A DNA stretch of 29,747 nucleotides from a virus. The notes beneath the pieces are model-generated. The model made no database searches and was not told the DNA's origin. It worked only from the letters and a program-made list of their open reading frames with translations. Each line of letters begins with the position of its first letter. Position 1 is the stretch's first letter. Both the position numbers and the translations under genes were made by a program. The stretch is from positions 1 through 29,747 of IMG/VR virus record IMGVR_UViG_3300031578_000249; one strand, 5' to 3'. This document shows positions 22,554-29,371 of the stretch, piece by piece.

Positions 22554-24837
22554 AAAATTCATTGATGTTTTCGGTGTTGAAACGTCACAATTCATTGCAA
22601 ACGCCGGTGATAAATTAGTTTCTGAAATATTATTTCGGACATCAATTCGAATAACAACAATAAACAATCCGTTGTCATTGGATGTTTCATTAAACGCGAT
22701 CACATCACCAACAATTGGTTGGTTGGATGAAGGATTTCGCGTTGGTGATTGGTGTTTGTTTTTGCGATATGATTCAAATGGTACGTTGTTAAACACATTT
22801 TATTCAAAAATAGAATATGTTGACAATTCGGTTGCTGATTTTACGTCAATTCCGGTTTTTTACGACATTACAAATTTGGAAACGTTGGTCATTCTTGCAT
22901 TGGATTTTTTAGATTCACCGATTCCGCCACCATTAGGGTTTCAAACACCGCGTCCACGCGCTGATATGAACATTTTGGTCAATCAATGTTTGAATTCCGT
23001 TTCCGGACAACCAAATTCATTGATTGATGGTGAACAAACGGATTTTTTGTTTTTGGGTGTTGAAACAATGAATGTTTTGGATGTCATCAATGGAATTTCA
23101 ATTCCAAATCAATCCGGTCAATTTGTTGAATCAATGAATTTGGAACGATTATCAAACACGAATGATGGTTTTTTAGCGTATAAATTGACAATTGTTTTCA
23201 TTCAGTCCGGACCATACAATTCCAATTGGTTTTTCACGAACGAATGTTTGAAGTTTTTCACAAAATTCAAATGGAAATCAATTCCAAATGATGGATTGCC
23301 GTTTGAAACAACAATCATTGATGAAAATGGGAATACCGGTTGGTTCAATCAATCACATAATTCATCACCATCCAATTCCGTTTTGGTTTCCGGAACATCA
23401 AATGTTGATTATATTTCGACAACGAATCACACAATCATTGTTGATGGTCCAATTGATGACATTGGAATTGGTGGATGTTATATTTCAACTAATGATTTAT
23501 ACTATAAAAACCAAACAAGAAATCAAAATCAATTGACAATGTTGATTCCGACATCCGATGTTTCCGGATTGCCGTTTTTAAATTCTGAATTGAATCCATT
23601 TTTAGCCGGTTATGACATTGACATCAAAAACGTTTCCGTTTTAGGTTCACAAACAACAATTGAATTTGATTTTATTCCAAATGTAAATTTTGGACAATTT
23701 ATGTCCAATGTCAATGATGGTGATCGTTTGTTTTATATTTGGGTTAAATGTGGAAACATTAATCATTTGGTTTTTGCAGATCAATTATTCACCGAACCGG
23801 CGGTTGGCGGTGCATTGGAAATGAATTCAGATTTTGGATTTATGGATCATTCGGAAAATGTTGATGAACAAAGTGGAAACAACACCGGATTTGAGGCGAA
23901 CACAGAAGATGACATTTCGTATTTTGGAACATTTCGTTTGACAAAGAATGAAATAATTGATTCATTTTCCGTTTCAATCGAGGCGTTCAACGATGTTACA
24001 TTTGATTCCTTCACTTTGCAACAAACAACATTTGTTTTTTCCGGCGTTCAAATTTCGAATGATGGTAGATATTTATTGAATGAAACACAAAATATTGTTT
24101 CTACTTTACCGAACAATTCAGAAAAAAGAAACGCAAAATTGAAATTGCGTTCGGCGTTGGATGTTGCAAATGAATATGGTGTTGAAATTTATTTTCCTTT
24201 TTTATTACGTTGGGAATATTGGTTGGAACAATTGAACGCGAATGTTGATTTTTATCCGACGCAAAATAGAAATTGGGAACAATATGACAATCAACCAAAT
24301 TGGAATTTGCGTTTGAAATTGTCATTGGTAAAAAATGGTTTGGCGTTTATTCACACAAACCAATTCATTAATAAAAATTATGATTCAGATCCAAACATCA
24401 TTCAGTCAATCGAATTGTTCATTGACGCAACAAATCAAAATGTTGGTGTTGTCACAGAAGGCGAACAAATGCGTGTTGTGGCAACAAATGAATTGGTTTC
24501 CGGAACATGGAACGCACAACGAACATGGGGAATGATTACGATTGAACCAACAGAATCATCACCGCGTTTCATTTGTTCGTCAATTTTGCCGTTTGACAAC
24601 AACCAACAAAATCCATTGGTTCCGTTGAATGGTGTTCAAATGGTCATCACATATCCACAACCAAACATTGCACAAATGGAATGTTTTTTTGATCCGGAAA
24701 AAATCAATTTGTCGAATGGTGTAAAATTCACATGTAAAATAAAACAAAAATGTGATGACGTCATTAAAATAATAAAAATGACAACGGACAATGAATTGAA
24801 AATGACAACGAACGATTTCCAAAAAATTATTTCGTAA
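22531..24837 (+). CDS. Large tail-tip structural protein, 768 residues
   Basis: Not assigned. Mostly beta-rich with many Asn, Ser, Thr and Gly residues, aromatic residues and few lysines, the composition of tail-tip or baseplate proteins. The stretch P-P-L-G-F-Q-T-P-R-P-R-A near 130-140 looks like a proline-rich linker between an N-terminal domain and the rest. Near 440-460 there is a Glu/Asp/Asn-rich loop (M-D-H-S-E-N-V-D-E-Q). The C-terminal 40 residues are lysine-rich. It lies between the distal tail candidate and the fibre gene; a receptor-contacting or baseplate function is inferred. The -7 box for the fibre gene overlaps its stop codon. Confidence 0.65.
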   Translation: MPTQIQNKKFIDVFGVETSQFIANAGDKLVSEILFRTSIRITTINNPLSLDVSLNAITSPTIGWLDEGFRVGDWCLFLRYDSNGTLLNTFYSKIEYVDNSVADFTSIPVFYDITNLETLVILALDFLDSPIPPPLGFQTPRPRADMNILVNQCLNSVSGQPNSLIDGEQTDFLFLGVETMNVLDVINGISIPNQSGQFVESMNLERLSNTNDGFLAYKLTIVFIQSGPYNSNWFFTNECLKFFTKFKWKSIPNDGLPFETTIIDENGNTGWFNQSHNSSPSNSVLVSGTSNVDYISTTNHTIIVDGPIDDIGIGGCYISTNDLYYKNQTRNQNQLTMLIPTSDVSGLPFLNSELNPFLAGYDIDIKNVSVLGSQTTIEFDFIPNVNFGQFMSNVNDGDRLFYIWVKCGNINHLVFADQLFTEPAVGGALEMNSDFGFMDHSENVDEQSGNNTGFEANTEDDISYFGTFRLTKNEIIDSFSVSIEAFNDVTFDSFTLQQTTFVFSGVQISNDGRYLLNETQNIVSTLPNNSEKRNAKLKLRSALDVANEYGVEIYFPFLLRWEYWLEQLNANVDFYPTQNRNWEQYDNQPNWNLRLKLSLVKNGLAFIHTNQFINKNYDSDPNIIQSIELFIDATNQNVGVVTEGEQMRVVATNELVSGTWNAQRTWGMITIEPTESSPRFICSSILPFDNNQQNPLVPLNGVQMVITYPQPNIAQMECFFDPEKINLSNGVKFTCKIKQKCDDVIKIIKMTTDNELKMTTNDFQKIIS

Positions 24838-24842
24838 ATTTG
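24835..24842 (+). promoter_or_regulatory. Late-type promoter core before the tail fibre gene
   Basis: TAAATTTG overlaps the stop codon of the preceding gene and is followed by TAAAAACAC, like the sites at 10245 and 11475. The ATG at 24861 follows 18 bases later. No good -33 TTG is visible. Confidence 0.45.
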
Positions 24843-24860
24843 TAAAAACACAATAAAAAA

Positions 24861-25817
24861 ATGGCTAAAATTCATGAATATCCGATTGAATCATTTGAAT
24901 TGAATGATAATGATTTTTTGGACATCGATTTTTTCGATGTTGGTTCGGTAACGTATCAAACGCGCAAAATCAAAGGAATTGCGGTAAAACAATCAATTGA
25001 CGTTTTTGTCAAATCAACATTGGGTGCGGTTGCAATTTCAAATGATTACAATGATTTAGACAATTTACCGGTGATTCCAACACCAATATCAAATCATTCA
25101 CAATTGGTTTTGGATGATGGGACAAATCCACATGGAACAACAAAATCCGATGTTGGATTGTCAAATGTTGACAACACGTCAGATTTAAACAAACCAATTT
25201 CAACGGCAACGCAAAACGCGTTGGATTTGAAACAAAATGAATTGATTTCCGGAACAAATATCAAAACCATCAATGGGAATTCCGTTTTGGGTTCCGGTGA
25301 TTTAGTCATTGGTGGTGGTGTTCAAAAAATGGTTTATTCCGAATATGCTTACAATATGTCGCTTGCGGTTGGTTTTGCATGGGATGGATTGACAGTTGGT
25401 TCAACGGCGTTGGTCACATTGTTAGATCGTTGGCGTTTACAATCATTTGCCGGAACCGGTCAACCTGATGGTTGTTATTCAAATTTTGTTTTGCCGTCCG
25501 ATTATGTAAATGGGGAAAATATTCGAGTGACGGCAAAAATCACATGTCCGAACGGCGGTAACACATTTTTTGGGATTGGATTGGCTCAAATTGGCAATTT
25601 AAATGAATATGGTGGTGAATTACAAACGGAATGGATTTCGGGCGTTGTTGGGGTTTTAGGCGGTTTTTTAGATGATCAATTTCAATTCGTTTTCAGTGGT
25701 GCAACATTACAACCGAATCAACCGTTTTCGGTGATGATTTATAGAAATCCACAAAACGCCGGTGACACAAATACATCAACTGCATATTTGAACCAATTAC
25801 TAATTGAAACAATTTAA
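24861..25817 (+). CDS. Tail fibre / receptor-binding protein
   Basis: 318 residues. The N-terminal part (1-60) probably attaches to the tail tip. Residues about 85-125 carry phrases common in phage fibres: N-P-H-G-T-T-K-S-D-V-G-L-S-N-V-D-N-T-S-D and L-N-K-P-I-S-T-A-T-Q-N-A-L-D. They are followed by K-T-I-N-G-N-S-V-L-G-S-G-D-L-V-I near 140-155, a typical trimeric beta-helix repeat. The C-terminal 150 residues (from G-G-G-V-Q-K) are beta-rich with aromatic and glycine residues and look like a jelly-roll receptor-binding head. Host recognition is the expected role. It carries its own late-type promoter core. Confidence 0.83.
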   Translation: MAKIHEYPIESFELNDNDFLDIDFFDVGSVTYQTRKIKGIAVKQSIDVFVKSTLGAVAISNDYNDLDNLPVIPTPISNHSQLVLDDGTNPHGTTKSDVGLSNVDNTSDLNKPISTATQNALDLKQNELISGTNIKTINGNSVLGSGDLVIGGGVQKMVYSEYAYNMSLAVGFAWDGLTVGSTALVTLLDRWRLQSFAGTGQPDGCYSNFVLPSDYVNGENIRVTAKITCPNGGNTFFGIGLAQIGNLNEYGGELQTEWISGVVGVLGGFLDDQFQFVFSGATLQPNQPFSVMIYRNPQNAGDTNTSTAYLNQLLIETI

Positions 25818-25821
25818 GAAA

Positions 25822-26097
25822 ATGGAAAAATTAACACAAACTTACCACGAACGAAATTTGCAACGTCAACAAGAATTGGAAACGGCAACAACTAATTTGA
25901 TTAAATTTTTCGTTGATTCCGGTGATGATTTGTTGACCGCGAAACAAAAGGTTTCGGATGTTTCGAGTGGTTCCGCGCAATGGTTGTTTCCGTACGTTTT
26001 AGGAAACAAACAACCATTGATTCAATCAATAAATGATTCGACATTGCCGTTCATGGATTCAACCGCGAAAACTTTTTTGATAAATGAATTGTCATGA
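25822..26097 (+). CDS. Small protein after the fibre gene, 91 residues
   Basis: Start ATG 25822 is chosen over a TTG at 25804 because it follows the fibre stop by four bases. Helical and polar, with Q-R-Q-Q-E-L-E-T-A-T-T-N-L near 14-26 and L-L-T-A-K-Q-K-V-S-D near 37-46. In related phages such small proteins after the fibre can be fibre chaperones or minor tail components; neither is demonstrable here. No cysteines or membrane segments. The end overlaps a very short ORF at 26094. Confidence 0.62.
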   Translation: MEKLTQTYHERNLQRQQELETATTNLIKFFVDSGDDLLTAKQKVSDVSSGSAQWLFPYVLGNKQPLIQSINDSTLPFMDSTAKTFLINELS

Positions 26098-26165
26098 TGA
26101 AAACCGGTGATGTTCTAATTTGCAAAAGGAATATCAACAACCAACAAATTTTTAATTTTAATTGA
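26094..26165 (+). pseudogene. Very short ORF, probable remnant of a truncated gene
   Basis: 23 codons starting in the stop of the previous gene (ATGATGA). M-K-T-G-D-V-L-I-C-K looks like the beginning of a small SH3-like protein that breaks off into A/T-rich sequence (N-N-Q-Q-I-F-N-F-N). The first bases have phage-like composition and the rest does not, so this may mark a recombination joint just before the gene at 26184. It could also be non-coding. Confidence 0.3.
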
Positions 26166-26183
26166 CTATTAAAAAAATAAAAA

Positions 26184-27371
26184 ATGCCAATAGAATGCGG
26201 ATGTATTAAAATTTGTATGTCAGCCGATGGGGTTGACTATGAATGTATTGAATTAAATGAACCTACCGCGTTTTTTAACGGAAAACCATTTTGGCAATTT
26301 AGTTTGTTTGGAGAAAATTTTGAGTTAGTTTTTACGAATACCGGACCTAGTTGGGTTATTGATAATATTGCAGTAATCGGACAACCGCCAAACAATGGGG
26401 CATTGTGGTTTAATTCAAAAGATGAGAAAGATTGTCCGACAAATATTGTATTCGATTACGTTGATGGATTTCTTACAAATGCTTACACAACGGAATGTTT
26501 TCAATGTGAACCAATTGAAGATAGAACCAAACGCGAATTCAAATCAATTCGATTGCCGAAACAATTCATGGAACAAAAACGCGGTTTTGATGAATGTTGT
26601 TCATGTCCACCAATGTTGGTGTTGGCGTCAAATTCAAACGATACATGGAAAAATGACGTAACGTCCGCGTGGATCAAATTAAGTGATCAAATTGACACCA
26701 TTCAATTTGTATTGGAAAAAAATGGTCAACCAACAACATTTGTTCCGACACCAAAACCATTTGTGAACGAACAATTCTCATTTTATACAACCATCAATTG
26801 GATTGATGTTTTCAATTTGGATGGAATTGGATGTTTCACATTGAAGGTGAATTTTAATATTTCCGGAATAAATGGTTCGTTGATTTGGGGTGTTTACGAT
26901 TTACGCGAATATTCAATTCAAAACGCGTTAAAAACGGCACGATTAAAGGTTAAATACAATTTGAAACAAGAAATTGAACAAATTGATTTCACCGGAACCA
27001 ATGTTGTTGACACGTTCCGTTTTTATGGATTCATTGGAAACAGACAACCGAACACCGAAATTGATAATTTAATTTATCAAAATAGGGAAATGAAATCCGT
27101 TGTTCGTGAAAATTTGAATTCGTATATTATCGAAACGGATCCGTTGGAAGAATGTCAGATTTCAAAATTGACAGATTTATTATTGTTATCAGAAAATGAA
27201 TTGTTTATTTCAGATTACAACGCACATAATCATTCATATAAAATTTTGGACATTCCGGTTATTGTTCAAGAATCACCTGAAATTGATTATTTAGTCAAAT
27301 TTCAGCGACGCGCAATTTTGAAATGTGTTGTTGGTGATAAATTCAAAAATAAACGAACATATTTCAAATAA
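26184..27371 (+). CDS. Tail-associated structural protein with mosaic N-terminus
   Basis: 395 residues, not assigned to a family. The N-terminal portion has many cysteines (C5, C7, C11 and a later C-F-Q-C near 110) and contains W-Q-F-S-L-F-G-E-N-F. D-E-C-C-S-C-P-P near 135-142 is a second cysteine group. The remainder is beta-rich with T-F-V-P-T-P-K-P and R-F-Y-G-F-I-G-N-R-Q. Bases up to about 26490 contain AG/CT dinucleotides and TTA codons at a higher rate than the rest, so the gene seems to be a fusion of an imported N-terminus and a native C-terminus. Position after the fibre gene suggests another fibre or appendage protein. Confidence 0.62.
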   Translation: MPIECGCIKICMSADGVDYECIELNEPTAFFNGKPFWQFSLFGENFELVFTNTGPSWVIDNIAVIGQPPNNGALWFNSKDEKDCPTNIVFDYVDGFLTNAYTTECFQCEPIEDRTKREFKSIRLPKQFMEQKRGFDECCSCPPMLVLASNSNDTWKNDVTSAWIKLSDQIDTIQFVLEKNGQPTTFVPTPKPFVNEQFSFYTTINWIDVFNLDGIGCFTLKVNFNISGINGSLIWGVYDLREYSIQNALKTARLKVKYNLKQEIEQIDFTGTNVVDTFRFYGFIGNRQPNTEIDNLIYQNREMKSVVRENLNSYIIETDPLEECQISKLTDLLLLSENELFISDYNAHNHSYKILDIPVIVQESPEIDYLVKFQRRAILKCVVGDKFKNKRTYFK

Positions 27372-27373
27372 AG

Positions 27374-27646
27374 ATGAACGAGTTTTTTATTACGTCCGGT
27401 TCAATTATGACATTGTTGATGTCAATTGTTGGTTTTTTCCTTCATCGAGTTGTGAACGATGTCAAAAAATGTATTGATATAACATTGGAAAACAAATCAC
27501 GAATTGATTTAGTTGAACAACAACAAAAAAATGACGTCAAACGTATTGAGGAAAGAACACAAATTGAATTGCAACAATTGACGCGAAATGTGAATTTGTT
27601 GTCAAAAAACGTTCATGATTTGATTGTGAAAATTTCGGAACGATGA
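27374..27646 (+). CDS. Membrane-anchored coiled-coil protein, lysis-cluster candidate
   Basis: 90 residues. One hydrophobic segment at about 5-26 (I-M-T-L-L-M-S-I-V-G-F-F-L) is followed by a highly charged coiled coil (30-88). This topology, a single N-terminal membrane anchor plus coiled coil, occurs in holin-associated proteins and inner-membrane spanins. It is translated in overlap with the holin-like gene (ATGA at 27643) and stands in a three-gene run with a u-spanin, so a lysis function is probable but not shown. Confidence 0.6.
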   Translation: MNEFFITSGSIMTLLMSIVGFFLHRVVNDVKKCIDITLENKSRIDLVEQQQKNDVKRIEERTQIELQQLTRNVNLLSKNVHDLIVKISER

Positions 27647-27864
27647 AACAAAAAATCATCAATTTTATTTTGAATTTAATTCGAACCAATTCTGATGAAT
27701 CATCAAAACGTTTTTTGGCAATTTACGGAACGTTATTTTTGCAAACTTATGTTGTTTTATTTTATACAACGTCAGAAAATTCGGTTTGGATGTTGATGGA
27801 ATTGGTTTGTTTTGTTTTGGTTATTTCCGGCGTTGCCGTTTACGAACGAAAAAACACAAAGTGA
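27643..27864 (+). CDS. Holin-like protein with two membrane helices
   Basis: 73 residues. After a basic amphipathic start and the phrase S-S-K-R-F (21-24 region), two hydrophobic helices at about 24-42 and 47-67 are joined by a short polar loop (T-T-S-E-N-S-V), and the tail is charged (Y-E-R-K-N-T-K). Small size, two helices and a charged C-terminus fit class II holins, and an S-S-K-R-F lead-in is remembered from holin-like proteins of Bacteroidota phages. It would open the inner membrane to release the endolysin encoded at 7660. Start and stop overlap the neighbours. Confidence 0.7.
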   Translation: MKQKIINFILNLIRTNSDESSKRFLAIYGTLFLQTYVVLFYTTSENSVWMLMELVCFVLVISGVAVYERKNTK

Positions 27865-28301
27865 TGAAATATTTTTTGACATTATTGATATGTTTGACGT
27901 TGATTTCGTGTGATCCGATTAAAAGACATCAACGTTTGGTTGACAAATTTCCACACGTCCACAAAAACGACACCATTGTTCGAATCGATACGTTGTCAAT
28001 TTTGGTTCCACGCGTCCAATATGACACGATTGTTCACGTTGACGTGTTGAATGACACATTGTTCATTGAACGTGATCGTTTACGCGTTCAAATCGTTCGT
28101 GTTCATGATTCCATATTTGTTGACGCGCAATGTGACACAATGTTCATTGAAAAAATAGTTGAACAGAAAATTCCGGTTGTTCATTTTCCGGTTGAATGTG
28201 AGTTTGACAAATGGTTTGACCGGTTGAAATGGTTCGGTTTGATATTTATTTTGTTAGTAATTGTTTTTTTTATGAAAAATGTATTGACAAATAAAAAATA
28301 A
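27864..28301 (+). CDS. Unimolecular spanin-like lipoprotein (u-spanin)
   Basis: 145 residues from ATG 27864, which overlaps the holin stop; a longer frame from 27786 is rejected because it would hide the signal. The N-terminus is a lipoprotein signal peptide ending L-I-S-C16, so Cys16 would be lipidated and placed in the outer membrane. Residues 17-120 are periplasmic with a recurring D-T/S-[IL]-x-[IV] pattern (near 36, 54, 64, 82, 91), probably extended beta. Residues about 122-138 (W-F-G-L-I-F-I-L-L-V-I-V-F-F) form a C-terminal membrane helix for the inner membrane. Outer-membrane lipid plus inner-membrane helix is the definition of a u-spanin, which fuses the two membranes at the last lysis step. 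Confidence 0.75.
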   Translation: MKYFLTLLICLTLISCDPIKRHQRLVDKFPHVHKNDTIVRIDTLSILVPRVQYDTIVHVDVLNDTLFIERDRLRVQIVRVHDSIFVDAQCDTMFIEKIVEQKIPVVHFPVECEFDKWFDRLKWFGLIFILLVIVFFMKNVLTNKK

Positions 28302-28350
28302 ATTGTCGAATTTTGTTTTGAACAATGTAATTTGTTTTTGTTTTTTGTAA

Positions 28351-28380
28351 AATGGTGGGCGGTGGTCCACCATTTTTTTT
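28351..28380 (+). terminator. Strong intrinsic terminator closing the late region
   Basis: AATGGTGG (28351-28358) pairs with CCACCATT (28367-28374) around an 8-base loop, followed by T to 28381. It lies 50 bases after the u-spanin gene and separates the structural/lysis unit from the early genes that follow. Confidence 0.9.
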
Positions 28381-28382
28381 TG

Positions 28383-28417
28383 TTTTCAACAATCATGTGT
28401 TGAACATTTGTTGAATT
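28383..28417. promoter_or_regulatory. Cluster of TGTTnAACA-like palindromes, right-hand copy
   Basis: TTTTCAACA (28383-28391), the perfect palindrome TGTT-G-AACA (28398-28406) and TGTTGAATT (28409-28417). Centres of the last two are 11 bases apart. The units resemble those at 10134-10174, and the cluster lies just upstream of a promoter here as well. Confidence 0.45.
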
Positions 28418-28432
28418 ATTTTTTCGGTTTTG

Positions 28433-28464
28433 TTGTTTTGTATTAAATTTATTTTGTATTGTTG
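28433..28464 (+). promoter_or_regulatory. Promoter-like site before the right-hand early genes
   Basis: TTG (28433-28435), a 21-base spacer and TATTGTTG (28457-28464), one mismatch from TAnnTTTG, 23 bases before the ATG at 28487. It follows the terminator and the palindrome cluster. Confidence 0.5.
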
Positions 28465-28486
28465 CAAAAACAAAAACAAAAACAAA

Positions 28487-28843
28487 ATGAAAAAAACAAT
28501 GTTTGAAAAAATTACACCTATTCGACAACATGTCGAAAACATGAAACGTGATGAATGGATTCGTGATGATTACAATGGTGAAATTCCGATGGAATTATTG
28601 TTGATGTATATTCATGGAATTATTCCAATGATTTCAGATCCGTTAGAATTTGACAAAAACGGATTTTTAAAAAGCACAATTAACGAACAGATTTTAGAAC
28701 GAAAAAAGGAATTGGAAAAATGGAATTCCGGAAAATATTTTTGTGATGATATTTATTTTATTGACGCAATGAAACACGTCAACAAATCACAAATTGATTT
28801 GTTGGAAATGGTCAAAAGGTTGAACAAAACATTGATGTCATGA
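28487..28843 (+). CDS. Hypothetical protein, 118 residues
   Basis: Not recognised. The ATG at 28487 is chosen because it follows CAAAAACAAAAACAAA and because the longer frame starts within the promoter region. Predicted helical with M-E-L-L-L-M-Y-I-H-G-I-I-P-M near 35-48 and a C-terminal L-L-E-M-V-K-R-L-N-K-T-L. The N-terminal 15 residues may be dispensable (a second ATG at 28499). It is the first gene of the right-hand early unit and overlaps the next small gene by the ATGA motif. Confidence 0.65.
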   Translation: MKKTMFEKITPIRQHVENMKRDEWIRDDYNGEIPMELLLMYIHGIIPMISDPLEFDKNGFLKSTINEQILERKKELEKWNSGKYFCDDIYFIDAMKHVNKSQIDLLEMVKRLNKTLMS

Positions 28844-28968
28844 ATGTATATTGGTCACAAAAAGAATTGGAAATCATCAAATATTGGAATGAATCATCCA
28901 AAAATCGTGAACGTCGAAAAATCAATGTTGAATTATGGTTAAAAATCAAAAAACAAAAACAAAAATAA
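28840..28968 (+). CDS. Very small basic protein, 42 residues
   Basis: Starts in the stop of the preceding gene (ATGA at 28840). Helical and basic with W-S-Q-K-E-L-E-I-I-K-Y-W-N near 5-17 and a lysine-rich end (K-I-K-K-Q-K-Q-K). Its last codons coincide with the A-rich leader of the gene at 28970. The N-terminus resembles the first helix of HTH DNA-binding proteins, but there is no second helix. A frame from 28844 is rejected because it lacks the overlap and phage-like codons. Confidence 0.5.
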   Translation: MNVYWSQKELEIIKYWNESSKNRERRKINVELWLKIKKQKQK

Positions 28969-28969
28969 A

Positions 28970-29272
28970 ATGGAAAACAAGCATTTGACACACAAAGAAC
29001 GAATAAAACGAAATTTCGAAAAATTCGAATCCGGAAAATGGAATAAATTTTCTTATGCACATGATTTTGAATGTTCAGTTGAACATGTTCAATCAATATT
29101 CGGTGAAATTTTAGATGAACGAATTGAACAATTCAGATGGGAAAACACCGCGTCCGGCGTTCCTTTGCCTTCATTTCGAATCATTTCAGATCCGGAAACA
29201 ATTGATGTTGTTCCGGACCGAATCATTGATCATGGAACAAAAGTTGAATTAATATACAAATCAAAAATTTAA
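28970..29272 (+). CDS. Hypothetical protein, 100 residues
   Basis: Not recognised. Begins after AAAACAAAAACAAAAATAAA. Residues 5-55 are charged and probably helical (H-K-E-R-I-K-R-N-F-E-K-F), with H-D-F-E-C-S-V-E-H-V-Q near 31-41 that could be part of an HTH. The second half is beta-like (L-P-S-F-R-I-I-S-D, K-V-E-L-I-Y). The stop overlaps the next tiny ORF (TAATG). Confidence 0.62.
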   Translation: MENKHLTHKERIKRNFEKFESGKWNKFSYAHDFECSVEHVQSIFGEILDERIEQFRWENTASGVPLPSFRIISDPETIDVVPDRIIDHGTKVELIYKSKI

Positions 29273-29367
29273 TGAATCAAATAAAAAAATTAATTAAGGA
29301 AATAATGTTTGGAATAAAAGAATCAAACAGATATTTCATAAATATTTCACAACATCCAAAATTTTAA
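29272..29367 (+). CDS. Tiny ORF of 31 residues with an S-Q-H-P end
   Basis: The ATG overlaps the previous stop (TAATG). Lysine/isoleucine-rich start and the ending Y-F-I-N-I-S-Q-H-P-K-F, close to F-I-S-N-F-S-Q-H-P in the protein at 2278. ATA and TTA codons are more frequent than in the phage genes. It could be a real small peptide or the leftover of a longer gene. Confidence 0.35.
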   Translation: MNQIKKLIKEIMFGIKESNRYFINISQHPKF

Positions 29368-29371
29368 AATT

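Noticed and set aside
24861-25817. Possible diversity-generating retroelement target in the fibre gene
   Set aside because: No reverse transcriptase gene and no second near-identical template copy was seen in the window.
27786-27863. Longer start for the u-spanin gene at 27786
   Set aside because: It would overlap most of the holin's second helix and remove the lipoprotein signal from the N-terminus; ATG 27864 gives a perfect signal and a stop-start overlap.
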